DNA from: Cladocopium goreaui
Lineage: Eukaryota > Sar > Dinophyceae > Suessiales > Symbiodiniaceae
Length of the DNA: 64,000 nucleotides
Assembly (NCBI GenBank): GCA_947184155.2
Contig: CAMXCT020006224.1
Coordinates: forward strand, 106,212-170,211
Direction of reading: 5' to 3'
Shown here: positions 23,471 to 34,255 of the stretch, piece by piece
Layout: each line of letters starts with the position of its first letter
Position numbering within the stretch: position 1 is the stretch's first letter
Program-made: the position numbers and the translations under genes
Notes under the pieces: generated by a model
What the model saw: only the letters and a program-made list of their open reading frames with translations
What the model was told of the DNA's origin: nothing
Databases searched by the model: none

Positions 23471-24104
23471 GCGAAATCACCAGTTGAAATTTCGGTGGTT
23501 TATCCCATTATTTATAGGGTTTCAACCATCCAAGGTGATGCAGGATTTTGCAACCATCCACAGTATGTCTATGGATGTCTATGGTAGCTTCGAACTGCTA
23601 CAGTTAAAGCCCTTTAAACCAGTCATAAATGGTTAAATCATCAATGGGAATTCCAGGATCCTAAAATGGAGGTACGCTAGTACCATAGAAGGCCATATTT
23701 TCCGGGGATATTCCCTCACATAGCCCCTACATAGCCCTTACAGCCCTTACATAGGCCTGGTTTTTTCATAGGCCTTTTTTAATGGTAGGTACCTCCAAAT
23801 TTGGGTTCCTGGAATGGCCATTGAAATCATGTTAAGTCCAGGATGCGGCGATCATTCCATGACTCACACGGAAAAGCTCAGGACGTATCTGGGAGGTCCT
23901 GGGGGTCAAGTTCCCACATCCAATCTGTGCTGGATCTCATTTATATACTTATATATATATAATTTTATGTATGTATGTATGTATGTATATATATATATAT
24001 ATGTATAATCATAAAAATCATTATAAAAACAACAATAACAAATATATATATATAACATTTATATGATGTTATCTGTTGATGGAATATTTATCTGCATTTC
24101 TGGA

Positions 24105-24222
24105 TGATTTTGGACCATGGAGCGCCTCGGACTTCTGCAGGACCAAGGGTTCAGAGGCTCGGCGGAACCTGTCCCGACGCTCTTGCAAGGACTCCTGGCG
24201 GTCAGACCCTCACAGTGGCTGG
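24105..24222 (-). CDS. Possible exon, unknown gene
   Basis: A GC-rich island surrounded by AT microsatellites. On minus it reads SDRQESLQERRDRFRRASEP, then LVLQKSEALHG, a basic/acidic helix-forming sequence. The plus strand is also open (MERLGLLQDQGFRGSAEPVP). It is not SulP-like, and strand and gene are unresolved. Confidence 0.3.
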
Positions 24223-25026
24223 TTATATTATATGCTATGCAAATAATATCAAATAATGTTATATAGATTCATAATTCAGGTGAACATATATATATATATG
24301 TGTGTATCATGAATCATGTGTATATACATTTTTACATAACCTGAAATAAGGTCATTTGGGGATGATTCCCCTTTTTGGGCCGCCATTCCAGTGACGTGGC
24401 AACGTGAAGTCGTTAAGACTTATCCAGTTATCCAAATGTATTCAAGATATCCCAGAACTTTCGCGTGCAAGTTTAACTGGGCACCTTGACAAAGTACCAG
24501 TTCAACTTGAACCTTTCACACCGTTCATGTTTTACTTGGCTAGCAAATCGACCGATATGGGCCGTATACATTGGAAGCTGTAATCTATTAGGGCATGGCA
24601 GGATTGATGAAGGCTCAAAATGCCCCTACTTCCTTAGATGAAAAAATGTAGCGCACGATTTTGCGCGTTGGCTGCATATTGGGCAAAATATTCTCAAGGC
24701 ACACATAAAAGATGAGATTGCTAATGGTAGGTATAGCCCTTCTTTCCCTGTAGAATTTTAAGTCTAGGGGTTGGGAAAGGCCACGGAGTTTCAATTCATG
24801 TGCAATTAAAATGTGCGAGTGTGTCGTGGAAAGTGCGATTTTCACACTCAAATTCAAAAAATCCAACATTTCCTTGAAAAAACTCAAGCGTGATTTCAGC
24901 GTGAAAAGTGCGTGAAAAACTTGTGATTTTGGAGTCATCAATAAACTTTCAAAAATGATTCTTCAATCGTGAATTTATTCAGTAGCCAGTGGTTCATAGC
25001 CAACACTATTACTGATCCGGGGGACC

Positions 25027-25117
25027 ATGAACGTGCAAGAGTCTCTCCGGAAAGCGCAAGAAAGGGCACTCAGGGCCAAAGCTGAAGTCAATGGTTCTGA
25101 TGAGTCAGGGCCCCAAG
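25027..25117 (+). CDS. Possible exon, unknown gene
   Basis: The plus strand reads from an ATG as MNVQESLRKAQERALRAKAE, then VNGSDESGPQ, ending at AAG/GTCACT, a good GT donor. The sequence looks like a coiled coil. It is within the long SulP intron but on the opposite strand. It could be the first exon of a nested gene, but no product is recognised. Confidence 0.35.
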
Positions 25118-25801
25118 GTCACTTATGAATGATATATGTGTTTATCTTTCTAGTTTTTCCATGGTATATGTATAAAGGTTCTTGCTTCCGGGACGTTTGT
25201 GCTGATACTGTAGTGGTTGGTGGATATCTTAGGGGTTCTACTGGGGTGTATGTATCTTTACATATATATATATATAAGTTATATATATATATGTATCAAT
25301 TCTATATCATTTTTTAGGGTCAAGTGAAAAGGGTACTTTCAGTGAATCGTGTACTTTCTAGAATGTGCAAGTTTAACTGGACACTTTGGAAGTTCAGGGT
25401 ATTCAAGCTACATCCCATTTATATGGGATTATAATGGGATTATAATGGGGTAATGGGATTCAATACCCATATAATCCCATATAATTCCATTGAAACTCAT
25501 TATCTTCAGGTGGGGAAAAAAGAACAACAAACACCAGGATGGAAGGATTGGTAACAACAATACGTGAAATGCGGACCGATCATTAATTCATTATATGTTT
25601 TGGTGAGAAAATGACAGACGTCCCAAGCAGTATCCATCTTTAAATTCACCATTATGTCATCCACCCAATTCCATCCATGAAAAAAAATCAATTCCCGGAC
25701 TATCCCCCCAGCGCCAGCTCCTTCTTGAATGACCTTAAGTTTCCAGCCACAGGCCAACTCTGAGTCACCAACTCTGAAGGGTCCGGAGTGGGACCCAACA
25801 G

Positions 25802-25918
25802 TGTCGATGCGGTCAATGGTGCGATGCGAGGCAAGTGGGGAGTAGCCATGGCTGGATCAGTGGCGATGGCTTTTGTCCGCGCTGGGCGTCTCTTTTCAAT
25901 GCTGGAGCCAGGACACAG
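25802..25918 (+). CDS. Possible exon, unknown gene (hydrophobic)
   Basis: The plus strand between CCAACAG and the strong donor CACAG/GTATCG reads SVDAVNGAMRGKWGVAMAGS, then VAMAFVRAGRLFSML, which could be part of a membrane helix. The minus strand is open too, with a P/T-rich reading that looks like antisense. Plus is more likely, but strand is not proven and no family is recognised. Confidence 0.35.
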
Positions 25919-26088
25919 GTATCGCCAAATGCAAACCATGGTGCTGAAATATTTACCTATTTATCCAACAAAAATCACCCAAAATGCGGCTGACTATTCC
26001 TTCCATCGAGCATCTTCGGGTCTAGGAGTCTAGGAACACCGCCGAAATGATGATGGTTTGCCCGTCAAAATTGTTGACACCGAGTCAC

Positions 26089-26136
26089 AGGATGCCCGAG
26101 AAAGGTGACCAAAAAGCCCAGTTTCAACACACTGGC
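26089..26136 (-). CDS. SulP transporter exon: LKLGFLVTFLGHP
   Basis: Sixteen codons read ASVLKLGFLVTFLGHP, matching the SulP segment L-R-L-G-F-L-V-N-F-(L/I)-x-H-P. The exon ends at HP with a GT donor; the valine and isoleucine that follow in the family are the first codons of the exon at 13.8 kb. The acceptor is GAG/GCCAGT. Start and end are both phase 0. Confidence 0.88.
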
Positions 26137-26613
26137 CTCGGAATCCATGGGAGCCCATAGAAGCGATGTCTTAGGCATGGCATATCATGGCTTCTTACTT
26201 AGAACATGTTATAAGTGCCATATGTATCCAGAAAAGTGCCATAAGCCCCATCATATTATCAAAGTGGGTTGGCCGACATGTTGTGGGGAGACTTGCCCGG
26301 GGATTGTAGCTCGCCAAAATGGTAAGGGCTAGGACATCCAAACTGCACAACAATCCTACAAAATCCCAGCATGGTGCAAGTGGAGAATGCACCTCCCCAA
26401 CCATGTTGCACTAATCTCGGACTGTAAGACCTTGCATGTGGCTTACGTAGATTACGTCGTGACAAGTGTGTGGGACAAAATGTGGGCCTCATTTTGTGCC
26501 CCTTTTGACTGGTGGTTTCACTCCAACTCTCCGCAGCAGTTGCAGGCCGTATGGATCGTATGGATGATTCAAGACAGTGATGCTGTTCCCATGGGAAATC
26601 CGGTCCAAGCGTC

Positions 26614-26682
26614 CAGGATTTGCATCACGCCCACCATGGCTGCCGTCAAACATGCGAGTCCCACATATTCTTCCGGACAGGT
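26614..26682 (-). CDS. SulP transporter exon: EEYVGLACLTAAMVGVMQIL
   Basis: Twenty-three codons encode TCPEEY followed by VGLACLTAAMVGVMQIL, the SulP helix that ends G-x-x-Q-(L/I)-L before the L-G-F-L-V segment. The end needs a GA donor (CTG/GACGCT) to join in phase 0 to the next exon. The acceptor is CCTGAG/ACCTGT. The open frame continues another 11 codons past the donor, which I consider intron. Confidence 0.83.
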
Positions 26683-27256
26683 CTCAGGCACCGCGTGGCC
26701 CATGGTGGTGAAACATGGGGGAAAAGAAGACACCCGGAGACCTGAAACTTGGGGAACTCCCCGTAACTCCCCAACTGTTTTTTTCACGCTACTGGTATAA
26801 CTGCTCACACTTACAAGCCCGAAATGAATGGAAATGACTCAAAGATAGGCTCCGGATGCACCCATGGCCCATGTTGCAACCCTTTTGTACATCTTTTCGG
26901 TTGCATTTTTTTGTTGCAAGTCGCATCAAACCACAAATGACCGGGTCTTGTCGAACTGTGGCTTTTTACGACTGACACTTCGGGATAATTATTCAGGAGG
27001 CCCCTACTACATCCCAGTCGCACAAAGACACATCCAAGCCATCAGCAACCCGGGGTAACCCCAGCAACCTCCCTGCAACCCATCTTGACCTTGGACTATT
27101 TTGGGCTGAGTAAAAGGATGGTCCTCTTGTGTCAACAAATATGTTCTGGTCATTTTTTGTAAGGGCGCTAAACATGTCAAAGCACAGGATCAACAATAAC
27201 AAGCCTGCGGACCGAAAACCGTTCCCGTAAAACGCACGTTTTTGAATATCGCGATT

Positions 27257-27618
27257 GTGGGGTGGGGTGGGGGGGGCATGTTAACGTTCCTTGTACTTCG
27301 TACATAAAATATTGCCACGCTGCTGAGATCTCTGGGATCGTTTACTACGTTACATGTTGCTACGCTGCTGATGGGGTGGGGTGGGGTGGGGTGGGGGGGG
27401 GGCATGTTAACGTTCCTTGTACTTCGTACATGATATATTGCCATGCTGCTGAGATCTCTGGGATCGTTTACTACGTTACATGTTGCTACGCTGCTGCTGG
27501 GGTGGGGTGGGGTGGGGGGGGGGCATGTTAACGTTCCTTGTACTTCGTACATGAAATATTGCTACGCTGCTGAGATCTCCGGGATCGTTTACTACGTTAC
27601 ATGTTGCTACGCTGCTGA
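27257..27618. repeat. Three copies of a ~121-126-bp unit with G-runs
   Basis: Each unit contains GGCATGTTAACGTTCCTTGT, ACTTCGTACAT, GCTGAGATCT, GGGATCGTTTACTACGTTAC and ATGTTGCTACGCTGCTG. Copies start at about 27,275, 27,401 and 27,522 and are nearly identical. Before each copy is a GGGGTGGGGT run that ends in eight or nine G, a candidate G-quadruplex. It lies in the SulP intron between the exons at 26.6 and 28.2 kb. Confidence 0.92.
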
Positions 27619-28161
27619 AAGTGGAATCTGATGAAAAAGTCAATTCCCAGCAACTTGAGTGCCAAAAGTGACCTCTTGATGGTGTATGCTAGAGCTTGGC
27701 AATGGAGATGCATTCACAAGAATGCTGACTGCCAGCTGATAACAGTGCATGTGTTGCAGCGATGACGCTGAAAAGCCAAAAAACGCGCCCCAAGTTTTTC
27801 CATGATTTCCAATCATCAAATCAGCACGGCACTGTGGTAAAATCACATTTTTTTTAAAAAACGTGCGTTTTATGGGAACGGCTTCCGGTCCGGCGGGAAT
27901 AACAAGCACAACATTGGATGTGTGCGAGCAAAGGCAAATCAATCAAGAACACGCACATGTTCTATTATCTCCTTATAACTTGATGCTGATTTCACCCACC
28001 ACATGCCCCCCTATTCCCCCATCCCCACTATCCAATCAGAATCACTATATCCACTGATTATCCACTGACTATCCACTGTCATATTACCAATCCACAACAT
28101 TGCACATCTCCAGAAATTCAGATATGGCCCACCTATCCCATCCCCCACCCCGGGCCCCATC

Positions 28162-28354
28162 CATTTTGATCCCCGCCTCGTACTGCGGCTTGTCCTCCAC
28201 CGTGCACTCCGGGCCCAGCTGTCCATTGAGCCCGGCCTCCACCAGGAGGGAGACCATGGCCACGGGGCCCACGGCCAGCTGCCGGCTCTGCCCGAACAAG
28301 GCGTAGATCAACGTGGGGACGCAGGCGGAGTACATGCCGTTGATGTACGGCAAC
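28162..28354 (-). CDS. SulP transporter exon: YINGMYSA / RQLAVGPVAMVSLLV
   Basis: This is the longest exon found for the gene. It encodes LPYINGMYSACVPTLIYALF, then GQSRQLAVGPVAMVSLLVEA and a hydrophilic loop ending EAGIKM. The S-R-x-L-(A/S)-V-G-P-x-A motif is diagnostic of SulP permeases. The first base completes a glycine codon with the upstream exon. The end at ATG/GATGGG implies a GA donor, giving phase 0 with the exon at 26.6 kb. Confidence 0.95.
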
Positions 28355-28702
28355 CTGGGTGGGCAGTTCTGGGATCAAAGGGGGTCAAGGTATCGTTTTG
28401 GTGGTGAAAGGTGGAGCTTCTTGGGCTACGTTTTGGTGATGGTTGATTCTTGGGAGGATTTTTTTTGTTGATGGTCGGAGGCCTGCTGTACCAAGGTGTC
28501 ATAGTGGTTTTGAAACAAACATTTGGAAGTCTGACCCTCCAAAACATTGATGCACCTATCTCAACCTATTTCTCTGCTTCCGTGCATCGGCACCTCCATG
28601 TCCTATCCTGAGATATCCTGAGTGTGAATTGTTCCGAAACAGTCTTCACACCTGAAATGCCTTGGTCTCTCACCGTCGCCCCGGCCCAGGCGGCCCAGGC
28701 AC

Positions 28703-28824
28703 CCGGCGATGGCGCCGTAGGACATGCTCTGGGGGATGACCATGACCCCCACCGTCAGCCCGGCCACCAGGTCGGCGCGGAGCTTGTGGCAGGTCATCTG
28801 CGGCAGCCATTCCAGGACGGTGAC
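28703..28824 (-). CDS. SulP transporter exon: LEWLPQ / DLVAGLTVGVMVIPQSMSY
   Basis: The exon encodes VTVLEWLPQMTCHKLRADL, then VAGLTVGVMVIPQSMSYGAI and AG. This is the N-terminal SulP signature: W-L-P, D-x-x-A-G-x-T-V-G, and I-P-Q-x-M-(A/S)-Y in the first half-helix of the anion site. The GT donor is GCCGG/GTGCCT. The start is set after CTCCAG; the frame is open upstream, so it could begin slightly earlier. The N-terminal exon(s) before it are not identified. Confidence 0.94.
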
Positions 28825-29731
28825 CTGGAGCTTCTCCGTGGAGTTTAGGTGGCAAGGACAAGAAATATATAAAATCCATGAAATTTGCCAAGATCACCAG
28901 AAATGGTTGGTATTTAGATGTATCTACCCCCCTGCTGAATTGGAGGTTGAGGGTTTAGGGTTTAGCACATTGAAGAAACTAGCTATGTTGGGAGGTTCGT
29001 TAAACATCATTAGACGATCTTTTTGGGGTTCATTTATTGGACGTTAAGTTTCAATTCTTCACATGTATTTGAAAACGGCTCTGGGCTTGTGGGAGTTGTA
29101 CCCAAGATCTCTGCAGACCGGATTTATGCAAGGGGCTAAACTCCGGGTGCTGGTTTCAAATGGTTTTCAGGCTGAGGTCAACCACCAAACACCACCAAAC
29201 ACCAAGCATCCAGGACAAGCGGTGACAACTTGCGACAAGCGACAATCTTGGCCACTTTCTGGTACATGGTCATTTCATTCCGAGGTCGTTTTGACCTCAA
29301 AAAACTGGGCGGTGACGCATGGCAAATGAAAGGACAACATTGACAAATCCATGAGTAGCCTGCGGCAAAGCAACATTTTGAAGTATAATTATGTAATGGA
29401 ACGGCCACCCTCTTCACATCTACATTCTTTGTGTCCACGCACCCACGCTGTGGCAAATCACATGCACATGCATCAAAACAAACACACATACACAAACGTA
29501 TATATATATATACTGCATATATATACTGCATATATATATATATACTGCATATATATATATATATCTATACTGCATATATATATATACTGCATATATATAA
29601 CTATATATATATAATATTGTAAAACAAAAACAAAATGCATATATATATATATATGTATATTGTATACTAATTATAGTATAGTGTATATATATATATAAAT
29701 ATACACACCATATATTGTATGTATACATATG

Positions 29732-29762
<31 letters not shown>

Positions 29763-31585
29763 GTATATTGTATACTATTTATAGTATAGTGTATATATAT
29801 ATATACACCATATATTGTATGTATATATATATATATGTGGCTTCAGGGGTCTTTGGGGCGTTCTAAAATACGGTGTGTATGTATATTATCGTACCAGTAT
29901 TTATATATTATGGACATATGCTTATATATATATATACAGTATTATTTATATGTGGACAAAGAGGCTTAAAAACATACAGTAGTATGTATTGCCAGTTTGA
30001 TACATGCCGCATTTGTTGCCGTGGAATTTTCTTATGGGTGCTGAATGCCTTCAACTCATCCCTCAAAATTCAAAAGCATTGGTCATTGGGGATTATCATG
30101 CCAGGTATGGACAGCAAGAAAATATTTTGAAACCCATTGAAACCCATATCAATGCCCCTGCAATATGGCTTTATGTGGTACAGTAGCTCCATCTTAGGGT
30201 CCTGAACTTCCCATTGACCATACGCCAAAACAAGAGATTGAACGGCGAAATGGACATTTCTCGGTGGCAAGTGGTGGCCCTGTCAGTTCTATGGAGCTCT
30301 TAGGACGAGGCAAGCCTTGGATAACCCCGGATTCATCAAGCCTGGTTGATTAATTAGGGAGTCATATCCGCTTCTCAAATGGTAATTTGGATCTCCCTAA
30401 TCACGAATTATTTGATGGCTAATTAATTACTATAGTTGTTGAGTATCACCAATCACTACTGATATCTAGCACCATAGGATCCATGGTGCTGCTTTATGTG
30501 GTAACATGGATCCCATCAATATACCCCAAATGTGAGCGTATATATATATTTATACCATACATGGATCCTATGGGTATGGGTAAATCAACTATTACTATGG
30601 CCATTTTCAATAGCTTTTTGTATGTTTACCAGAGTCCCACCATCTCATTGGATCGAACATCTCCACCACCCAATAGATCCAGAGTCGGAGCTCCCTTATG
30701 ACCATCATGCCACATGCAACATATCATTTTATCCATATTTATCCGTAGATCAATGGATTGGTCTAAGGGAAAATCTGCAGGAAACCATGAAAAATTTCAA
30801 TATGTTTCATAGGGAAATTCCATGGTTTCCTGCAAATTTCCCCCTGAACCAATCCATTGATCCATAGATCTCAACGCCCCCCGAAGCTTCCGAAACTCGC
30901 TTCGGCACTTCTTGGGTGTTGACGCCGCGTCGTCCACCACTCCATTGATCTGGTCTGCGCAGGAGCGCATACACATTTTCACCTCGGAACTCGTTTACCG
31001 ATTTTTTTTGCGAAAACTTGAGAGGAGCATGATGATAAATGGTGATAAATGGTGATAATGGATGTGGATTTGACTGGAATCATATGGGAATTATATGGGA
31101 ATTATATATATATATATATATGTATTTCAAATGTTGTTTATTGTTGTGAAAGGGAAGATAATGAAAGCAAACGTGTCATGAGGCGTAGGTGTCATGAGAC
31201 ATAATTTATCATAAAGTCAGACATCAATGCTTGGAGGGTTTCGCATCACTTTGCAAAACAAACATGCGTAAGCACACCCCAAAACTCATATGCTATCACC
31301 TCTGCATGATCCAACATCGCTCTTCAACCCACACAAACGCTGGATTCAAACGCAAACCACGGGAATGAGAGCCAGATCACCCTAAAACCACCAATAAATC
31401 CACTGTCCACCCCCACTTCTTTCATGTTATTTCCACCTTCCCAAAATCTTCCAACTCTGGCCAGAAAATTGATGTTCATCATTCTTCACCCCGAACATCT
31501 AGATTTCTCAAATTGTCGGTTTCCATAGTTATTTTTTCCCCAAACATTCCCACCAGCAGGTCTTCCCAATCAGCGCCACCCAACA
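28825..31585. other. Upstream region of the SulP gene, with microsatellites
   Basis: This stretch should contain the unseen N-terminal SulP exon(s) and the boundary with the next gene. It holds a TA/GTATA microsatellite (about 29.49-29.83 kb), an inverted copy of the GGATCC palindrome (30.47-30.57 kb) and one exon candidate at 30.9 kb. No promoter element is recognisable. Confidence 0.6.
30886..30982 (-). CDS. Possible exon, hydrophilic, unknown
   Basis: After CCGAG the minus strand reads VKMCMRSCADQINGVVDDAA, then STPKKCRSEFRKLRGAL. It is basic, cysteine-containing and clearly different from the flanking intron-like sequence. It could be an N-terminal cytoplasmic exon of the SulP gene (2 kb further on) or part of the upstream gene. 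I see no decisive motif. Confidence 0.4.
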
Positions 31586-31724
31586 CTACCGGGGCACGGG
31601 GTTGTTAATCAGCTGCCGCTCCTGAAGGATCTCACGTTGATCCTGGGAAACCTCCTCACCACAGGTAATGATCTCGATGGACTCGCCCTTCTCCATGCGA
31701 CCCACGTCCACTTCATCGTGTTTC
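31586..31724 (-). CDS. Terminal exon of an unidentified gene
   Basis: After CCCCAG the minus strand reads KHDEVDVGRMEKGESIEIIT, CGEEVSQDQREILQERQL and INNPVPR, then TAG. The sequence is acidic and hydrophilic with good exon character. TAG sits inside CCG/GTAGTG, so the stop could instead be part of a GT donor. However, the phase then left does not fit the next SulP exon, so I favour a true 3' end. The family is unknown; it may end the WW-domain gene upstream. Confidence 0.6.
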
Positions 31725-33066
31725 CTGGGGATGGGGGATGGCAGGATCGCGAGAGTTGGTGGAAATCACATCACTTAAATTCCATGGTTTATGGTATGGC
31801 TATAAAAAAGCAATGAAGATTCATTTTTATTCCGGAAGTTAAGGCGTATTTCCCGAGATAAAATGTGAGATTCGATGAGATGGAATGGGTTGAGGATCTG
31901 ATTCTTTTTTGGATGGGATGGGAGAAAACCAAGGAGTTGATGATGATGTTGATGATGATGGTTTGAGTAATGGGATGGGAAGGGAGATTTTGCTTGGATG
32001 TAAGTGATGATGGCGATGAGGATATGTTTCCCTAGATGGTATGGGAGGGAACAAATGAAACAGGGAGAAAGAGAGAGAACAACAATATGGGGCTGATGGT
32101 GATTGATGGGGATAGACATTATAGATGTAACGCATATCATATACCCGATATACAACTCCAGCATGGCCAAGAACACCCACAGTGTTCAAGAACTCACTGT
32201 GAACCCTGATTCCCTGCCATCATCCCCCATCCAAATGTCATGTTCATTTAAAGTCAACCGTGGTAAGGCCACGTAAAAAGATGCAGCAAACCCAACTGTA
32301 AACCGAAATTCGGCAAGGCCTAATTTAGACACACCAATTGGATCCAAAGGCTGTTCTTAAATATCAGGTGGGACCACGGTGGGGATTGTGAAACCCCACC
32401 CCAAATCCATGTTTTCCCTGGATCAATTGCAAATTTGGTTGCTTAAATCTCTCTCCCTCTCTCTCTCCCTCCATCGCCCTCTCCAAGAAGTCAGACTGGG
32501 CTAAAATCACAATTTCTTGCCCATTTTCTGAACTTGAGGGGATGGTTCAAATGTTGAAGAAAAACATCAAAAGCAATATTGTTTGAATACCATGTTAAAT
32601 CAAATATCCATATTTGCCTTGTTACCTCCTGGTAATTACCACATAGCTATGGAAAATGTGCCATTTGTAGATGATGCACCTAGTATTGAACACTAGAATT
32701 TCCATAGCTATGTTAGTTGAATTACATGAAAAAACACCATACTTTAGCCTGGCTTGATGGTTAGGTTAAATCACCATTTTCAAATATTTTCAATAGATCA
32801 CCACAACATGAAAACGAGGTTCCACTAAAAACCTTCTGGTATCCCTCCATTTATAAGTCGTTTTCCTTTGCCTTACCGAATGGGTAAATCACCATATTTG
32901 CCTTAAATCATGTTAAATCCCATCATTATCCCCATTGCTTCATGGTGAAATCCCCATGTTTCATAGATGTTGTAGATCATTTGCCTATTAAACAATATGA
33001 AACCATAGGGGATTTTCCGGCTTGCCATGTTTGTTTTTTCGAGCCGGCCGAGCTATGTCGCTATGC

Positions 33067-33126
33067 CGAGCTTCCACCGCGGCTCGATGCCGCTGCCCAG
33101 CGCCACCGCATGCATGCCCGCCATGG
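33067..33126 (-). CDS. Possible exon, unknown
   Basis: After ATCAG the minus strand reads AMAGMHAVALGSGIEPRWKL, ending at a possible GC donor (CTCG/GCATAG). It is GC-rich in an AT-rich setting. The protein is not recognised. Confidence 0.35.
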
Positions 33127-34202
33127 CTGATGTTTGGGCAAATTGATGGGTAAATCTGGTTATGGTTTTATATTGGTTATGGATGGTTATGGTTATATGG
33201 TTATATGGTTATTGGTATGGTTATGAATTGTTATGGTTATGGTTTATGGGTATGGTAATTTGTTTGGTTATGGATGGTTATGGTAAATTGGTATGGTACA
33301 TTTTCTCTGTCCAGGGAGTCCAGGGTGCTTTGTAGCTGGCCAGGACACAACTATTGGGTAAGCGAACTGTAAAAAACTAGGAACATGGTAAATTGTTATG
33401 GTTTTATATTGAGTTTTATGTGTGGTTTTAGTGTGTCACAGTCAATATAACTCAATATACGAGTGCAAACGTGTATAAAATAATTACTTTGTGAGATCTT
33501 TCTAAATCTACTTACTCTCTAGATCTCTCTAGAAATTGTTTTTGCTCTGTCTACAGAGGCTTCAGGTCGAAAGTGACTTCAGCGATGCCGCTTGCATTGC
33601 ATGGCGGTTCTGGGGTTTTAACGGATGAGGCTGATGGCGGACAAAATCGGCTGAGAGTAAGAACGTAAGAAGGAGAGGGCGTTATATGTGTTATATTCTT
33701 TCAAAGCTGTATATCATATATTGATGTTTGGTCCTGCGAATTCGTGTTTTCACATCTTTGTGATTCAATGAGAAACTCACCTAAAGATACCGGGATTGTA
33801 TGGATTTATTGACAACTATCCATCTATCCACAAGATAAATAAATATATATATATATAATAAGACTATTATAGATGTGGATATAATACTGTACTACTATTA
33901 TTTTAATAGTTAATTAAATAAATATATATATATATACATATATAAACAACATGTCTTTAATAAATAATAATAATAATATATCACCATAATACTCCTTAAT
34001 AATCATCAATAATATGTAATATTCATTTGACCGGTGGACTTCACTTTCATCTATGGCGTTCTCTCGTTTCATCCTTTACCAGGCCGTCGCATTGTGGCTT
34101 CCGGGCCCATCCGTATCCTCAGGAAATGGGGCGCGATATCCATATGCCAAAGACGGCCTAAGCCAAGGCGCATGGCCAAAGATGCCACCCCTACCGTGGG
34201 AC

Positions 34203-34255
34203 CTGATGGGACATGCTTCAAAATTCCGGAGCAAGTTCCTGAAAAAGTTCATGAC
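34203..34255 (-). CDS. Possible exon, unknown
   Basis: Between TCGAG and ATCAG/GTCCCA the minus strand reads VMNFFRNLLRNFEACPI, a plausible helix. Frames beyond the donor are also open, so the end may be later. The gene is not recognised. Confidence 0.35.

Larger units (their letters stand above)
13780..26088. other. 12.3-kb SulP intron with satellites and coding-like islands
   Basis: The exons on each side join exactly in phase 0 (HP then VISGFTSG), so this whole stretch is one SulP intron unless other exons are skipped. It contains TA microsatellites (15.99-16.33 kb), a TTTTCCATGG minisatellite (17.34-17.72 kb), a large palindrome (17.87-18.27 kb), T-loop hairpins and a ~75-bp array (20.76-21.56 kb), and one family A element. 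Several GC-rich islands look like exons: 15.30-15.45, 15.88-15.97, 16.53-17.19, 17.73-17.83, 23.36-23.47, 24.10-24.22, 25.03-25.12 and 25.80-25.92 kb. None of these matches SulP. Confidence 0.65.
1227..28824 (-). other. SulP/SLC26-type anion (sulfate) transporter gene, multi-exon, partial
   Basis: Seventeen short minus-strand exons, read right to left, line up in order with a SulP permease: the N-terminal core-domain signature, the membrane domain, then the start of the cytoplasmic STAS domain. SulP proteins move sulfate or other small anions across a membrane, usually with protons, sodium or another anion; the substrate cannot be read from this sequence. Most exon ends agree in phase with the next exon, which is strong support. 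Donors are a mixture of GT, GC and GA. Missing parts are the N-terminus before the first core helix, the segment after YILGI, the segment before VGEIPSGL, the segment around the usual SFSR motif (between 7.2 and 9.5 kb), and the end of the STAS domain. The intron between 26,089 and 13,779 is 12.3 kb long. No promoter was recognised. Confidence 0.9.

Noticed and set aside
31586-31724. N-terminal SulP exon
   Set aside because: If GT at CCG/GTAGTG is used as a donor, the phase does not fit the next SulP exon. An in-frame TAG makes a terminal exon of another gene more likely.
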